Under the pieces are notes generated by a model. It saw only the letters and a program-made list of their open reading frames with translations, did no database searches and was not told the origin of the DNA. From positions 558,001-622,000 of the forward strand of contig NZ_FPEI01000005.1 in NCBI RefSeq assembly GCF_900117415.1: a stretch of 64,000 nt of DNA, read 5' to 3'. Shown in pieces: positions 24,562-32,761 of this stretch; position 1 is the stretch's first letter, and every line of letters starts with the position of its first letter. A program made the position numbers and the translations under genes. This stretch comes from Hyphomicrobium sp. CS1BSMeth3. Its GTDB lineage: Bacteria; Pseudomonadota; Alphaproteobacteria; Rhizobiales; Hyphomicrobiaceae.

Positions 24562-25455
24562 ATGCTCGGGTTGTTCTCAAGTCTCGACTGCTCGCTCGAC
24601 GTCTTCTTTGTCGAAGCGCTGCTCAACGGCGTGCTGCTGGCCGGATTGCTCGCTCTCCTGGCGCTCGGCCTCAACCTCATCTTCGGCGTCATCGACGTCG
24701 TGTGGATCTGCTACGCCGAGCTCGTCATGATCGGCATGTACGCGATCTTCTACTTCGTGCAGGTCGCCGGCATACCCTTGCCCCTCTCCTTCCTGCTGGC
24801 GATCGGCCTTGTCGCGTGCGCCGGCACGATCCTGCACTACCTCGTCATTCGACCCGTGCTCGACCAGCCGCCGATCAACCAGCTCCTCGTGACGGGCGGC
24901 GTGCTGTTCCTGCTGCAGGCGGCGGCGACCATGGCGTTCGGCATCGAATTCCGGAACCTCGGCATTCGGCTCGGCTCGGTGAACATCGGCGACATGAGCT
25001 TCGCCTGGAGCCGGATCATCACGTTCGCCGTCGCACTCGGAGCCATGATCCTGCTCTGGCAGTTCCTCACGCGCACCTACATCGGCACCGCGATCCGCGC
25101 GATCTCGCAGGACCGCCAGATCATGCCGCTCATGGGCGTCGACCAGAAGAAGATCTATCTCGCGACCTCGGCGATCGGCGGCGGCCTTGCCGGCCTCGCG
25201 GCCTGCCTGATGGTTCTCCAGTACGACATCTATCCGCAGATCGGCCTGCAGTTCGGCCCGCTCACGTTCATGATCTGCGTGCTCGGCGGCCTCGGCAACA
25301 TGGTCGGCGGCTTCGTTGCGGCCTTCATCATCGCCCAGTTCATCACCATCGGCGGATCGTGCGTCGCGACCGAGTGGGGCTACGCAGTGGCCTTCCTGTT
25401 CTTCATGCTCGTCATCTTCGTCCGTCCGCAAGGCCTCTTCGGAGCCAAGTCATGA
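24562..25455 (+). CDS. livH: Liv-type ABC transporter permease LivH
   Basis: A 297-residue inner-membrane permease with about eight hydrophobic segments. It has the LivH hallmarks LLNGVLLAGLLALLALGLNLIFGVIDVVW near the start and YIGTAIRAISQDRQIMPLMGVD in the coupling region. GGGGAGAAGGGG lies upstream of the ATG. Its TGA overlaps the ATG of livM (ATGA at 25452-25455), so the two permeases are translationally coupled. Confidence 0.93.
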   Translation: MLGLFSSLDCSLDVFFVEALLNGVLLAGLLALLALGLNLIFGVIDVVWICYAELVMIGMYAIFYFVQVAGIPLPLSFLLAIGLVACAGTILHYLVIRPVLDQPPINQLLVTGGVLFLLQAAATMAFGIEFRNLGIRLGSVNIGDMSFAWSRIITFAVALGAMILLWQFLTRTYIGTAIRAISQDRQIMPLMGVDQKKIYLATSAIGGGLAGLAACLMVLQYDIYPQIGLQFGPLTFMICVLGGLGNMVGGFVAAFIIAQFITIGGSCVATEWGYAVAFLFFMLVIFVRPQGLFGAKS

Positions 25456-26465
25456 TCACCCAAAAGCACATCGCCTGGGCGGTCGGACTCGCTGCTCTGC
25501 TGCTGCTCCCCTTGCTGATCAGGATGATCTTCCCGGGCACGGATCGCTACTACCTGCACCTTGTCATCCAGATCCTGATCTGGGCGTTCATCTACACGGG
25601 CTGGTCGATGATGGGGCGCTTCGGCCTCACCTCGCTCGGCCATGGCGCTTTCACCGGCATCGGCGCCTACGTAACCGTGATGCTCTGGAACTTCGCCGGC
25701 ATCACGCCATGGATCGGCATTCCCGTCGCCATGCTGGTGGCCACCATTGCGGGCGTGCTCGTCGGCTACCCGTGCTTTCGCATGCGGATCACGGGCCACT
25801 ACTTCGCGCTGCTGACGCTCGCCTTCACGGAGTTCATCCGTCTCTGCATCATCGGCATGCGCGACTGGACGGGCGGATCGCTCGGCACGCAGCCGGCGCG
25901 CTATGGCGATGGGCTCTCGCTGTACGCCTTCCAGTTCGAGCCGAACCGCGTACTCGCCTATTATATCGTGCTCGCCGTCTGGCTCATCGGTCTCATCATC
26001 TGGGTGAAGGTCGACCGCAGCATGGACCGCTACGCGCTCGACGCCGCCTCACAGGACGAGGACGCAGCGGCCTCGGTCGGCATCAACGTGACGCGCGAGA
26101 AGCTCAAGATCACGGCGCTGTCCTCGGCCATGTGCGCCTTCGGCGGCGCCATCTACGGCCAGTACCAGATGTACATCGGCCCCGACACGATCGCCGGGCT
26201 CGGTGTCTCGCTCAACATCGTGTTCGCGGTCATCGCGGGGGGCATCTGGTCGCTGTTCGGGCCGACCTTCGGCGCCGTTTTCACGCAGGTGCTGGCAGAA
26301 ACATTGCGCGTCGGGCTGCGCGGCTCCGAGACGCTGAGCAAGCTGCTCGGTCAGAGCGCATTGGCGCTCGACACCTTCATCTACGGCCTGCTGCTGGTGC
26401 TCTTCATCATCTACATGCCGAAGGGCGTCATCGGCACACTTGGCGAGCGCTGGAAGCGCAGGTGA
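25452..26465 (+). CDS. livM: Liv-type ABC transporter permease LivM
   Basis: A 337-residue inner-membrane permease. LivM hallmarks are GLTSLGHGAFTGIGAYV, MRITGHYFALLTLAFTEFI and ALDAASQDEDAAASVGINV (coupling region), with the end reading IYMPKGVIGTLG. The start at ATG 25452 overlaps the livH stop by four bases. The frame is open back to 24702, but that part is antisense-like reading through livH and is not coding. It completes a five-gene set (binding protein, G, F, H, M), closed by a strong terminator. Confidence 0.93.
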   Translation: MITQKHIAWAVGLAALLLLPLLIRMIFPGTDRYYLHLVIQILIWAFIYTGWSMMGRFGLTSLGHGAFTGIGAYVTVMLWNFAGITPWIGIPVAMLVATIAGVLVGYPCFRMRITGHYFALLTLAFTEFIRLCIIGMRDWTGGSLGTQPARYGDGLSLYAFQFEPNRVLAYYIVLAVWLIGLIIWVKVDRSMDRYALDAASQDEDAAASVGINVTREKLKITALSSAMCAFGGAIYGQYQMYIGPDTIAGLGVSLNIVFAVIAGGIWSLFGPTFGAVFTQVLAETLRVGLRGSETLSKLLGQSALALDTFIYGLLLVLFIIYMPKGVIGTLGERWKRR

Positions 26466-26492
26466 CGGCGGCGCTCTACCAGGCCCGGAATC

Positions 26493-26523
26493 AAAAACGG
26501 CCGGGTCGCCCCGGCCGTTTCGT
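26493..26523. terminator. Bidirectional rho-independent terminator
   Basis: An 11-base perfect stem (AAACGGCCGGG / CCCGGCCGTTT) with a TCGC loop lies between the convergent livM (stop 26465) and peroxiredoxin (stop 26548) genes. The minus-strand transcript ends in five U, the plus-strand one in UUU, so it should stop both. Confidence 0.85.
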
Positions 26524-26547
26524 CTCAATCCGTCTGACTGCGCGCGA

Positions 26548-27030
26548 TCAGAGCATTCCGCACACGGTTGCCGCGCTCGACTTGTCGACCGTCGCACCTT
26601 CCTCGAGGTTCAGCGACTTCACGACGCCGTTCTCGACAACCATCGAGTAGCGCCGCGAGCGCACGCCGAGACCGCGGGCCGTCAGGTCGAACTCGAGGCC
26701 GATCTTCTTCGTGAAGTCGGCAGAGCCGTCCGCAAGGAAGACGATCTTGCCCTCGGCGCCCGTCTGCTTGGCCCAGGCATTGAGGACGAACACATCATTG
26801 ACCGAGACGCAGGCAATCGTGTCGATGCCCTTGGACTTCATATCGCCGGCCATCTGGATGAAGCCCGGCAGATGCGTGTTGTGGCACGTCGGCGTGAAAG
26901 CGCCCGGCACGGCGAAGAGGACGACCTTCTTGCCGCCGAAGACATCGGCCGTCGTCATCGGCTTCGGCCCCTCAGGGCTCATGGTGTTGAACGTCGCGTC
27001 CGGCAGCTTGTCCCCGACCTTGATGGTCAT
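26548..27030 (-). CDS. Peroxiredoxin, Prx5 (AHPC/TSA-redoxin) type
   Basis: 160 residues, cytoplasmic. It reduces hydrogen peroxide and organic hydroperoxides with a thiol donor. The peroxidatic Cys49 is in PGAFTPTCHNTHLPGF, the Prx5 form of the PxxxTxxC motif; a second Cys157 lies near the C-terminus (TVCGML) and could be resolving, while the mid-domain ACVSVND holds another Cys. ATG 27030 has GGAAGGA eight bases upstream; longer in-frame extensions to 27327 have no support. Confidence 0.93.
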   Translation of the reverse strand: MTIKVGDKLPDATFNTMSPEGPKPMTTADVFGGKKVVLFAVPGAFTPTCHNTHLPGFIQMAGDMKSKGIDTIACVSVNDVFVLNAWAKQTGAEGKIVFLADGSADFTKKIGLEFDLTARGLGVRSRRYSMVVENGVVKSLNLEEGATVDKSSAATVCGML

Positions 27031-27169
27031 GATGTGTATCCTTCCCGGTTTGGCTTGAACGAGCTCGCGCTGGAGGCGGAGCGGCGCGGGGCACACGCGG
27101 CGCCGCCGTCGGGACAACCATAGCGGCTCCTGATGATGCGGCCAAGCTCCTCGGCCTTCAGAGCAGCTC

Positions 27170-27964
27170 TTACCAATCGAGCGCGGCGCCCTCGCGCAGC
27201 ACGGCGTCGATGCTGTGCACGAACGCATGACCCTCGCCATGCAGCACGAGCCCCTGGAGCAGGCTGAGCGGCGCGCGGCTCCCCTTGCGGCCCTGGATGA
27301 TGACGCGGTGCGCTGCCTCGCCTGCACGCGAATGCAAGGGCAGCACGCGGAGCGCGCCGAAACGTCGAGCCAGCCCGTCGAGCAGTGCTCCGAGCGCGTC
27401 GGCGCGATGGATGATCGTCACGAGGCCGTCACTTGCCGCAGCCGTCGCGAGAAAGCGACACCACTGGTCGAGCGCGCCGTCCGCCATCTGATGTGATGCT
27501 GCCTTGAGGAGTGCCGGCGGCCGTGTCCCGCGCCCCTCGGCATAGTAGGGCGGATTGGCAATGACATGCGTGTAGGCGCCTGCAGGAACATCCTCCCCGG
27601 AGCCGCCAGCCTGCGCGCGATTGATGGCGGCGCCGCCCTCCGCGACATCCAGCTCGACGACCCGGACACGCGCCTCGAGCTGATTGCGTGCTGCATTCCG
27701 GCGGGCGATCTCGGCGAGCACCGGCTCGCGCTCGACGAGCGTCACGTGTGCATCCGCGACGCGGCGCGCGACGCAGAGGCCGGCAACGCCTACGCCCGCA
27801 CCCGCGTCGAGCACCCGGGCGCCCTTGCCAGCCTGCGCGCCGCACGCGGCGGCAAGCAGCACAGCGTCGAGACCGGCACGGTAGCCCTCTGCGGGCTGCA
27901 GAATGGCGAGGGCACCGCCGAGGAAGGCGTCATCCGTCAGCGCGCCTGCTTCCGCAGCGTTCAT
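27170..27964 (-). CDS. SAM-dependent methyltransferase, TrmN6/YfiC-like (tRNA1(Val) A37 N6-methyltransferase family)
   Basis: 264 residues. The SAM-binding motif is VLDAGAGVGVAGLCVA, the acidic ribose-binding residue is in VTLVEREPVLAE, and the adenine N6-methylation motif is NPPYYAEG, as in TrmN6, which methylates A37 of tRNA1(Val) in E. coli. The start MNAAEAGALTDDAFLGGALAILQP is the usual alphaproteobacterial form of this family. Its ATG at 27964 overlaps the TGA of the upstream DUF2007 gene (ATGA), so they are translationally coupled. Confidence 0.88.
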   Translation of the reverse strand: MNAAEAGALTDDAFLGGALAILQPAEGYRAGLDAVLLAAACGAQAGKGARVLDAGAGVGVAGLCVARRVADAHVTLVEREPVLAEIARRNAARNQLEARVRVVELDVAEGGAAINRAQAGGSGEDVPAGAYTHVIANPPYYAEGRGTRPPALLKAASHQMADGALDQWCRFLATAAASDGLVTIIHRADALGALLDGLARRFGALRVLPLHSRAGEAAHRVIIQGRKGSRAPLSLLQGLVLHGEGHAFVHSIDAVLREGAALDW

Positions 27965-28224
27965 GGACTTTCTTCGGGCGGCACAGGGCGCCGCCGTGCT
28001 CCCTCGCGCACGATCCACTGACCGAGATCCGCTTCCTCGAGAATCTGCGCGGCGCGCGCCCAGTCCTCGTCGAGCACCAGCACGCGACGCGGGAAGACGC
28101 CGATCGAGCCCTCGGTGATGCTCATGTGGGTATCGGCAATATGCGCGGCGATGCCGGCTTCACGGAACAGCGCTTCGACGAAGCTGATGAGAACTGGATC
28201 GTTCGCTCGGACGATGACCCGCAT
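27961..28224 (-). CDS. DUF2007 domain protein (putative signal-transducing protein)
   Basis: 87 residues. A short alpha/beta domain opens MRVIVRANDPVLISFVEALFREAGI and continues VLVLDEDWARAAQILEEADL, the DUF2007 pattern. The gene is nearly always followed by the TrmN6-like methyltransferase in Hyphomicrobiales, as here with a 4-bp overlap; in many genomes a polyprenyl diphosphate synthase gene is divergent to it, but here that gene is missing and a 247-bp spacer with small palindromes lies upstream. Function unknown. Confidence 0.88.
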   Translation of the reverse strand: MRVIVRANDPVLISFVEALFREAGIAAHIADTHMSITEGSIGVFPRRVLVLDEDWARAAQILEEADLGQWIVREGARRRPVPPEESP

Positions 28225-28374
28225 CGGCGCTCCTGGAAAAGCTAGCGATCACCACGTGTCGCACGAGCCGGCGCCGCGGTCACGCCTCTTGCTGCGCCGT
28301 GGAGGTCGATGCCGTTTCCCCAAATCCTCAGCATTCTTGAAGGGAATCAGTAACCAGAGAGGGACTTCCACAAG

Positions 28375-28409
28375 TTGCAATGATGAGAATCATGCAATCA
28401 AAGATTGCA
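28375..28409. promoter_or_regulatory. Overlapping small palindromes upstream of a short membrane-peptide gene
   Basis: TTGCAATGAT-GAGA-ATCATGCAA (28375-28397, one bulged A) overlaps TGCAATC-AAA-GATTGCA (28393-28409). The ATGATGAGAATCAT core looks like Fur-family operators, but the match is loose. The site is 63 bp upstream of the ATG at 28472. It lies in the 28225-28471 spacer, which otherwise holds nothing I recognise. Confidence 0.3.
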
Positions 28410-28471
28410 GACGAAGCGCCCGTCCCACAGCCACGCGGCCGCGGCGTCACGGCACTTAGGGGAGAGCCGAC

Positions 28472-28642
28472 ATGTCGACACTGGAGCTGCCAGCCAGCAT
28501 CGCCCTGATCCTCGTCATGGCGAACCTAGCCCTCTGTCTCAGTGCCGAACGCTGGCATCCTCCGGTGCGCTCGTTCGTCGGGCCGGTTGCTACGACCCCA
28601 GCAGGCATCACCGCCTGCGAACCCCACCTCGGTCCCTGCTAG
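28472..28642 (+). CDS. Short predicted membrane or secreted peptide
   Basis: 56 residues (MSTLELPASIALILVMANLALCLSAE then a Pro/Thr-rich tail with two Cys). One hydrophobic helix spans about residues 8-24. Support for coding is the strong ribosome site AGGGGAGA seven bases before the ATG, and the placement: its TAG shares the CTAG with the stop of the convergent isomerase gene. There is no recognised homologue. A chance frame remains possible. Confidence 0.45.
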   Translation: MSTLELPASIALILVMANLALCLSAERWHPPVRSFVGPVATTPAGITACEPHLGPC

Positions 28643-29241
28643 CCCTTGGCCAGCGCGCGATCGAGGAACTCCAGCCGGTCCTGGCCCCAGAAGAATTCAC
28701 CCGTGGGCAGCACATAGCTCGGCGCCCCGAAGACGCCGCGCTCGAGCGCCTCGGCCGTGTTCTGGTTGTGGATGCGATCGAGTTCCTCATCCGACGGCCC
28801 GGCCCTGCGAATGGCCGCCGCATCGAGGCCGGCACGCTTGGCGGCTTCGGCGACCACGGCCTCATCGCCGAGGTTACCTTCAAGCTCCCAAAGCGATCGG
28901 CCGAGCTCCTGCGCGAGCCGGCAGGCATCCTTGCCCTGCAGCGCCGCGGCGATCACGAGGCGCGTACCGATCGTCTCATCGGAGGGGAAATGCTTGGGCT
29001 CGAGCGTGATCGGCACCTTGCGGTAGTCGCGCCAGCGCTTGAGCTCCATCATGCGGTAGGCCCGCCGCTCCGGCGATCGCTTCGGCAGAGGCAGACCGCC
29101 GGTCTTCGGGAAGACCTCACCGTACTTCGTCGGCTTGATGCGCACGGTCGCTCCGTGACGCGCGGCGATCTCGGCAAAGAGAGCCGAGCCGAGATAGGTC
29201 CACGGGCTGTTGAGCGTCATGTAGTAGTCGATCGTCGTCAT
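28639..29241 (-). CDS. DsbA-fold 2-hydroxychromene-2-carboxylate isomerase family protein
   Basis: 200 residues with the thioredoxin/GST-kappa-like fold of NahD-type isomerases, which use glutathione. The start MTTIDYYMTLNSPWTYLG has the conserved Ser of the SPWSYL-type motif in place of a CxxC, and the C-terminal GVFGAPSYVLPTGEFFWGQDRLEFL is the cis-Pro and C-terminal signature of the family. GGGAGGA precedes the ATG. It is the last gene of a four-gene minus-strand operon, 31 bp after the second dehydrogenase. The substrate here need not be aromatic; no naphthalene genes are nearby. Confidence 0.87.
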   Translation of the reverse strand: MTTIDYYMTLNSPWTYLGSALFAEIAARHGATVRIKPTKYGEVFPKTGGLPLPKRSPERRAYRMMELKRWRDYRKVPITLEPKHFPSDETIGTRLVIAAALQGKDACRLAQELGRSLWELEGNLGDEAVVAEAAKRAGLDAAAIRRAGPSDEELDRIHNQNTAEALERGVFGAPSYVLPTGEFFWGQDRLEFLDRALAKG

Positions 29242-29272
29242 CGAACAGTCCTCCCGTCCGCGTGGTCGCCGG

Positions 29273-30157
29273 CTATTTGCCGGCGCCGCGGATCATTGTG
29301 TAGATGTGCGAGAAGTCCTTGCCGTCCTGGCCCGCGAGCGCGTGCAGCGCATAGAGCTGCACGGCGAGCGCGCCCAGCGGGCTCGTCGCGCCGACGGATG
29401 CCGCTGCCGACTGCGCAAGCTTCAGATCCTTGAGCATGAGTGCGAGCGCAAAGCCCGGCTTGTAGTCGTTGTTGGAGACCGAGCGTTCGACGAGGCCCGG
29501 CACCGGACAGAAGCCGGTAACGGCCGTCGATTGCCCCGACGACGTCGACACGACGTCGAACAGGGCCTGCGCCGAAAGCCCGAGCCGCTCGGCGAGCGCG
29601 AAGCCCTCCGACGCGGCCACCATGTTGATGCCGGCCATCATGTTGTTGCAGATCTTGGCTGCCTGCCCGAGGCCCGCGCCACCACAATGCACGACCTTGC
29701 TGCCGACCTTCTCCAGGATGGGCCGGGCGCGCGAGACAGCCTGTTCCGTGCCGCCGACCATCAGCGTCAAGGTCGCCGCCTTGGCGCCGGCCGTGCCGCC
29801 CGATACGGGCGCATCGACCACGTCGAGACCGCGCGCCGCGGCAATGCCGTGCGCTTCACGCGCACTCGCGACATCGATCGTCGAGCAGTCGATCATGAGC
29901 GCGCCGGCCGGCACGGCCTCGATGATGTCGCGCCACACGCTCAACACATGCTGGCCTTGCGGCAGCATGGTGATGACCACCTCGGCGTCTTTCACCGCGT
30001 CGCGCGCGGACGCGGCGATCTCGACGCCCTCGCGCTCTGCGGCGGCACGCAGATCCGCGACGAGGTCGAAGCCGCGCACCTTGTGCTGTGCCTTCACGAG
30101 GTTGGCCGACATGTAGCCGCCCATGTTGCCGAGGCCGATGAATGCAATGTTCGCCAT
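29273..30157 (-). CDS. 3-hydroxyisobutyrate dehydrogenase-family protein (downstream paralogue)
   Basis: 294 residues. An N-terminal Rossmann domain (IAFIGLGNMGGYMSANLVKAQH), the substrate motif DAPVSGGTAGAKAATLTLMVGG, the catalytic Lys region GLGQAAKICNNMMAGI, and the all-helical C-terminal domain are diagnostic of beta-hydroxyacid dehydrogenases. 3-Hydroxyisobutyrate dehydrogenase oxidises 3-hydroxyisobutyrate to methylmalonate semialdehyde in valine breakdown. Its start is three bases after the stop of a second, similar gene; the pair is a tandem duplication. Either could use another beta-hydroxy acid. Confidence 0.9.
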   Translation of the reverse strand: MANIAFIGLGNMGGYMSANLVKAQHKVRGFDLVADLRAAAEREGVEIAASARDAVKDAEVVITMLPQGQHVLSVWRDIIEAVPAGALMIDCSTIDVASAREAHGIAAARGLDVVDAPVSGGTAGAKAATLTLMVGGTEQAVSRARPILEKVGSKVVHCGGAGLGQAAKICNNMMAGINMVAASEGFALAERLGLSAQALFDVVSTSSGQSTAVTGFCPVPGLVERSVSNNDYKPGFALALMLKDLKLAQSAAASVGATSPLGALAVQLYALHALAGQDGKDFSHIYTMIRGAGK

Positions 30158-30160
30158 GGC

Positions 30161-31045
30161 TCAGGCCTTTCCGCGGATCATGTTGATGATGCCGGAGAAG
30201 TCATCTCCGCCGTGACCCTGCGAAACGAACAGGTTGTAGAGCTGGCTCGCGGCCGCGCCCATCGGCGTTGACGCGCCGGCACTACGGGCCGCCTCCTGCG
30301 ACAGCCCCAGATCCTTCTGCATGAGGGCTGCGGCAAAGCCCGGCTTGTAGTGGTTGTTGGCCGGCGACGTCGGCACGGGGCCGGGCACGGGGCAGTAGGT
30401 CGTCACGGCCCAGCTCTGGCCGGACGAGGTCGAAGCCACATCGAAGAGCGCCTCGTGCGAAAGACCGAGCTTCTCCGCGAGATTGAAGGCCTCGCACGTG
30501 CCGATCATCGTGATCGCGAGCATCATGTTGTTGCAGATCTTGGCCGACTGGCCGGCACCGGGATCGCCGCAGTGCACGACCTTCTTGCCGACGCCCGAGA
30601 GGATCGGCTGGCCCTTGGCGAAGGCTTCCTTGGTGCCGCCGACCATCAATGTCAGGGACGCAGCTTCCGCGCCGCCGACACCACCGGAGACGGGCGCGTC
30701 GAGCGAGAGCATTCCCGCCTTCGCCGCCATGTCGTGCGCCTTGCGCGCCGAGGCGACGTCGATCGTCGAGCAGTCGATGAAGATCGTGCCGGGCTTTGCC
30801 GCCGCGAGCAGGCCGCCGCCCCACACGTCGAGCACGTGCTTGCCAGCGGGGAGCATGGTGATGACGCAGTCCGCGTCCTTGGCGACGTCGGCGGCGCCGT
30901 GCGCCTTCTCGACCTTGCGCGCCACCGCCTTCTCGACGTTCGAATTGACGAGATCGAAGCCCAGGACCTGATGGCCCGCTTTGACGAGATTGCCTGCCAT
31001 GGGCAAGCCCATGTTGCCGAGGCCGATGAAGCCTATGCGTGCCAT
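30161..31045 (-). CDS. 3-hydroxyisobutyrate dehydrogenase-family protein (upstream paralogue)
   Basis: 294 residues, the same length as its downstream neighbour and alignable end to end: IGFIGLGNMGLPMAGNLVKAGHQ, DAPVSGGVGGAEAASLTLMVGG, AGQSAKICNNMMLAI and the STSSGQSWAVTTYCPVPGP segment shared by both. ATG 31045 has GGAGGAAA six bases upstream; the frame is open back to 31321 but nothing supports that. It follows the FAD-linked dehydrogenase gene by 47 bp and precedes its paralogue by three. Confidence 0.9.
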   Translation of the reverse strand: MARIGFIGLGNMGLPMAGNLVKAGHQVLGFDLVNSNVEKAVARKVEKAHGAADVAKDADCVITMLPAGKHVLDVWGGGLLAAAKPGTIFIDCSTIDVASARKAHDMAAKAGMLSLDAPVSGGVGGAEAASLTLMVGGTKEAFAKGQPILSGVGKKVVHCGDPGAGQSAKICNNMMLAITMIGTCEAFNLAEKLGLSHEALFDVASTSSGQSWAVTTYCPVPGPVPTSPANNHYKPGFAAALMQKDLGLSQEAARSAGASTPMGAAASQLYNLFVSQGHGGDDFSGIINMIRGKA

Positions 31046-31092
31046 ACCGTTTCCTCCATTTCTTGAATGCGTGGTCGGCTCGTGCGTGCGCC

Positions 31093-32535
31093 TCAGCCGC
31101 GCAGCACTTTGCCGGGGTTCATGATGTTCTTGGGATCGAGCGCCTTCTTCACGGCCGCCATCATGCCGATCTCGACGGGGCTCTTGTAGCGGTAGTTCTC
31201 CTCGAGACGCAGACGGCCAATGCCGTGCTCCGCGCTGATCGAGCCGCCGAGCGAGACGACGAGATCGTGCACGATCTTGTTCATGTTCGGATACTCGGCA
31301 TGGAATCGCTCGTACGTCCAATCCACGGGACGGATCGGGTTGTAGTGGAGGTTACCGTCGCCGACGTGGCCGAAGCAGCAGTGCCGGACGCCGGGATAGG
31401 CCTGCGCGACGGCCGCATCGGCCTTTTCGATGAACTCGGGAATGCGCGAGAGCGGTACGGAGATGTCGTGCGCGATCGAGCCGCCGGCAGACTTCTGCGC
31501 CTCGGCGAGGTCCTCGCGCATCTTCCAGAGCTTGCGCGCCTGCTCGCCCGAGGTCGTGATCATCGCATCGCGCACGAGACCGGCTTCCATGGCCGCACCC
31601 AGCGCATCGGCAAGCGGCGCGTTGAGCGTGCCCGGCTCGCCCTGCCCCGCGACTTCCATCAGCACGTACCAGGGATGAACGCTCGGCATGGGATCGCTGT
31701 GGCCGGGAACGCCCGTCAGCAGCAGGTCGATGATGGCGCGGCGCATCAGCTCGAAGGCCGAGATCGATTCGCCGAGCTTGCTGCGCAGGAGCGACAGAAG
31801 CTCCACGGCGGCTGTCGGGCTCTCGATGCCGATGTAGGCGCTGATCGTATCCGAAGGTTTCGGGAACAAGCGGAGCGTCGCGCCCGTGATGATGCCGAGC
31901 GTGCCTTCGGCGCCGATGAAGAGCTGCTTCATATCGTAGCCGGTATTGTCCTTGCGCAGGCCGCGCAGGCCATTCCAGATCTCGCCGTTCGCCAGGACGA
32001 CCTCGAGACCGAGCACGAGGCTGCGCGTATTGCCGTAGCGCAGCACCTGGTTGCCGCCGGCATTCGTCGAGATATTGCCGCCGATCTGGCAGGAGCCCTC
32101 GGCGCCGAGGCTCAGCGGGAAGAGGCGGTTGGCGTCGGACGCCGCCTGCTGGATTTCCCTGAGGATCACGCCGGCATCGACGGTCATCGTGTCGTTCGCG
32201 ATGTCGATGCCGCGGATGCGCTTCATGCGCTGCGTCGAGATGATGACCTCGCTGCGGTCCTCATGCGGCTGGCTGGCGCCGGTGAGGCCGGTGATCCCGC
32301 CCTGGGGCACGATCGCAGTGCCCGTTTCCGCGCAGATGCGGACGAGCGCGGCGACTTCCTCGGCGTTTGCGGGACGCAGGACGAGTGGCGCATCGCCAGC
32401 CCAAATGCCGCGCCAGGCACGACAATAAGGTGCGATGTCCGAGGGATCATCAATGGTACCGGCCGGCCCGACGACGCTCTTGAGGCGTTCGAGTACATCG
32501 TTCCCAACCGGGGCCCGCCGCGCAATCGTCGCCAT
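31093..32535 (-). CDS. FAD-linked oxidase, GlcD/D-lactate or D-2-hydroxyglutarate dehydrogenase type
   Basis: 480 residues. An FAD-binding PCMH/VAO domain comes first (PLVLRPANAEEVAALVRICAE, VPQGGITGLTGASQP, LGAEGSCQIGGNISTNAGGN, and the GNTRSLVLGLEVVLANG segment). The C-terminal FAD-oxidase_C domain includes CFGHVGDGNLHYN (metal-binding His residues) and ends SISAEHGIG-type motif then ALDPKNIMNPGKVL. It oxidises a D-2-hydroxy acid to the keto acid. It heads the operon leading to two 3-hydroxyacid dehydrogenases, which suggests a hydroxy-acid catabolic route. Confidence 0.9.
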   Translation of the reverse strand: MATIARRAPVGNDVLERLKSVVGPAGTIDDPSDIAPYCRAWRGIWAGDAPLVLRPANAEEVAALVRICAETGTAIVPQGGITGLTGASQPHEDRSEVIISTQRMKRIRGIDIANDTMTVDAGVILREIQQAASDANRLFPLSLGAEGSCQIGGNISTNAGGNQVLRYGNTRSLVLGLEVVLANGEIWNGLRGLRKDNTGYDMKQLFIGAEGTLGIITGATLRLFPKPSDTISAYIGIESPTAAVELLSLLRSKLGESISAFELMRRAIIDLLLTGVPGHSDPMPSVHPWYVLMEVAGQGEPGTLNAPLADALGAAMEAGLVRDAMITTSGEQARKLWKMREDLAEAQKSAGGSIAHDISVPLSRIPEFIEKADAAVAQAYPGVRHCCFGHVGDGNLHYNPIRPVDWTYERFHAEYPNMNKIVHDLVVSLGGSISAEHGIGRLRLEENYRYKSPVEIGMMAAVKKALDPKNIMNPGKVLRG

Positions 32536-32702
32536 GCCCGTGCTGTCTCCGCTTGTGTCGAAAATCAGGGCGGCACATTAGCAGCGCGGCTGGCAGCGGC
32601 AAACGCGACCGAGGGCTGATGACCGTACCCGCATGGGCCCTGCGCGCCCAATGCACGGCACCGCGACGGATTATTCGTCGGTGAGCGTTTGACCACAAAC
32701 GG

Positions 32703-32738
32703 AAACGGCCGGCCGGCAAAGCCGACCGACCGTCCGTT
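32703..32738 (-). terminator. Imperfect GC-rich hairpin, likely terminator of the small exported-protein gene
   Basis: On the minus strand, AAACGGACGGTCGGTCGGC pairs with GCCGGCCGGCCGTTT across a TTT loop, with a few mismatches, and is followed by CCGTTTGTGG. It lies 24 bases past the stop of the 32762-33052 gene. A tandem 11-base repeat (TAGTCTGCAGT twice, 32739-32760) separates them. Confidence 0.5.
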
Positions 32739-32761
32739 TAGTCTGCAGTTAGTCTGCAGTC

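Noticed and set aside
24702-25451. A long upstream extension of the second livM
   Set aside because: It reads livH in another frame; LivM homology and the ATGA overlap fix the start at 25452.
28375-28397. Fur or Irr iron box
   Set aside because: The palindrome has a bulge and only loosely fits; no iron gene is near.
32739-32760. Start of a larger tandem-repeat or CRISPR-like array
   Set aside because: Only two 11-base copies without spacers.
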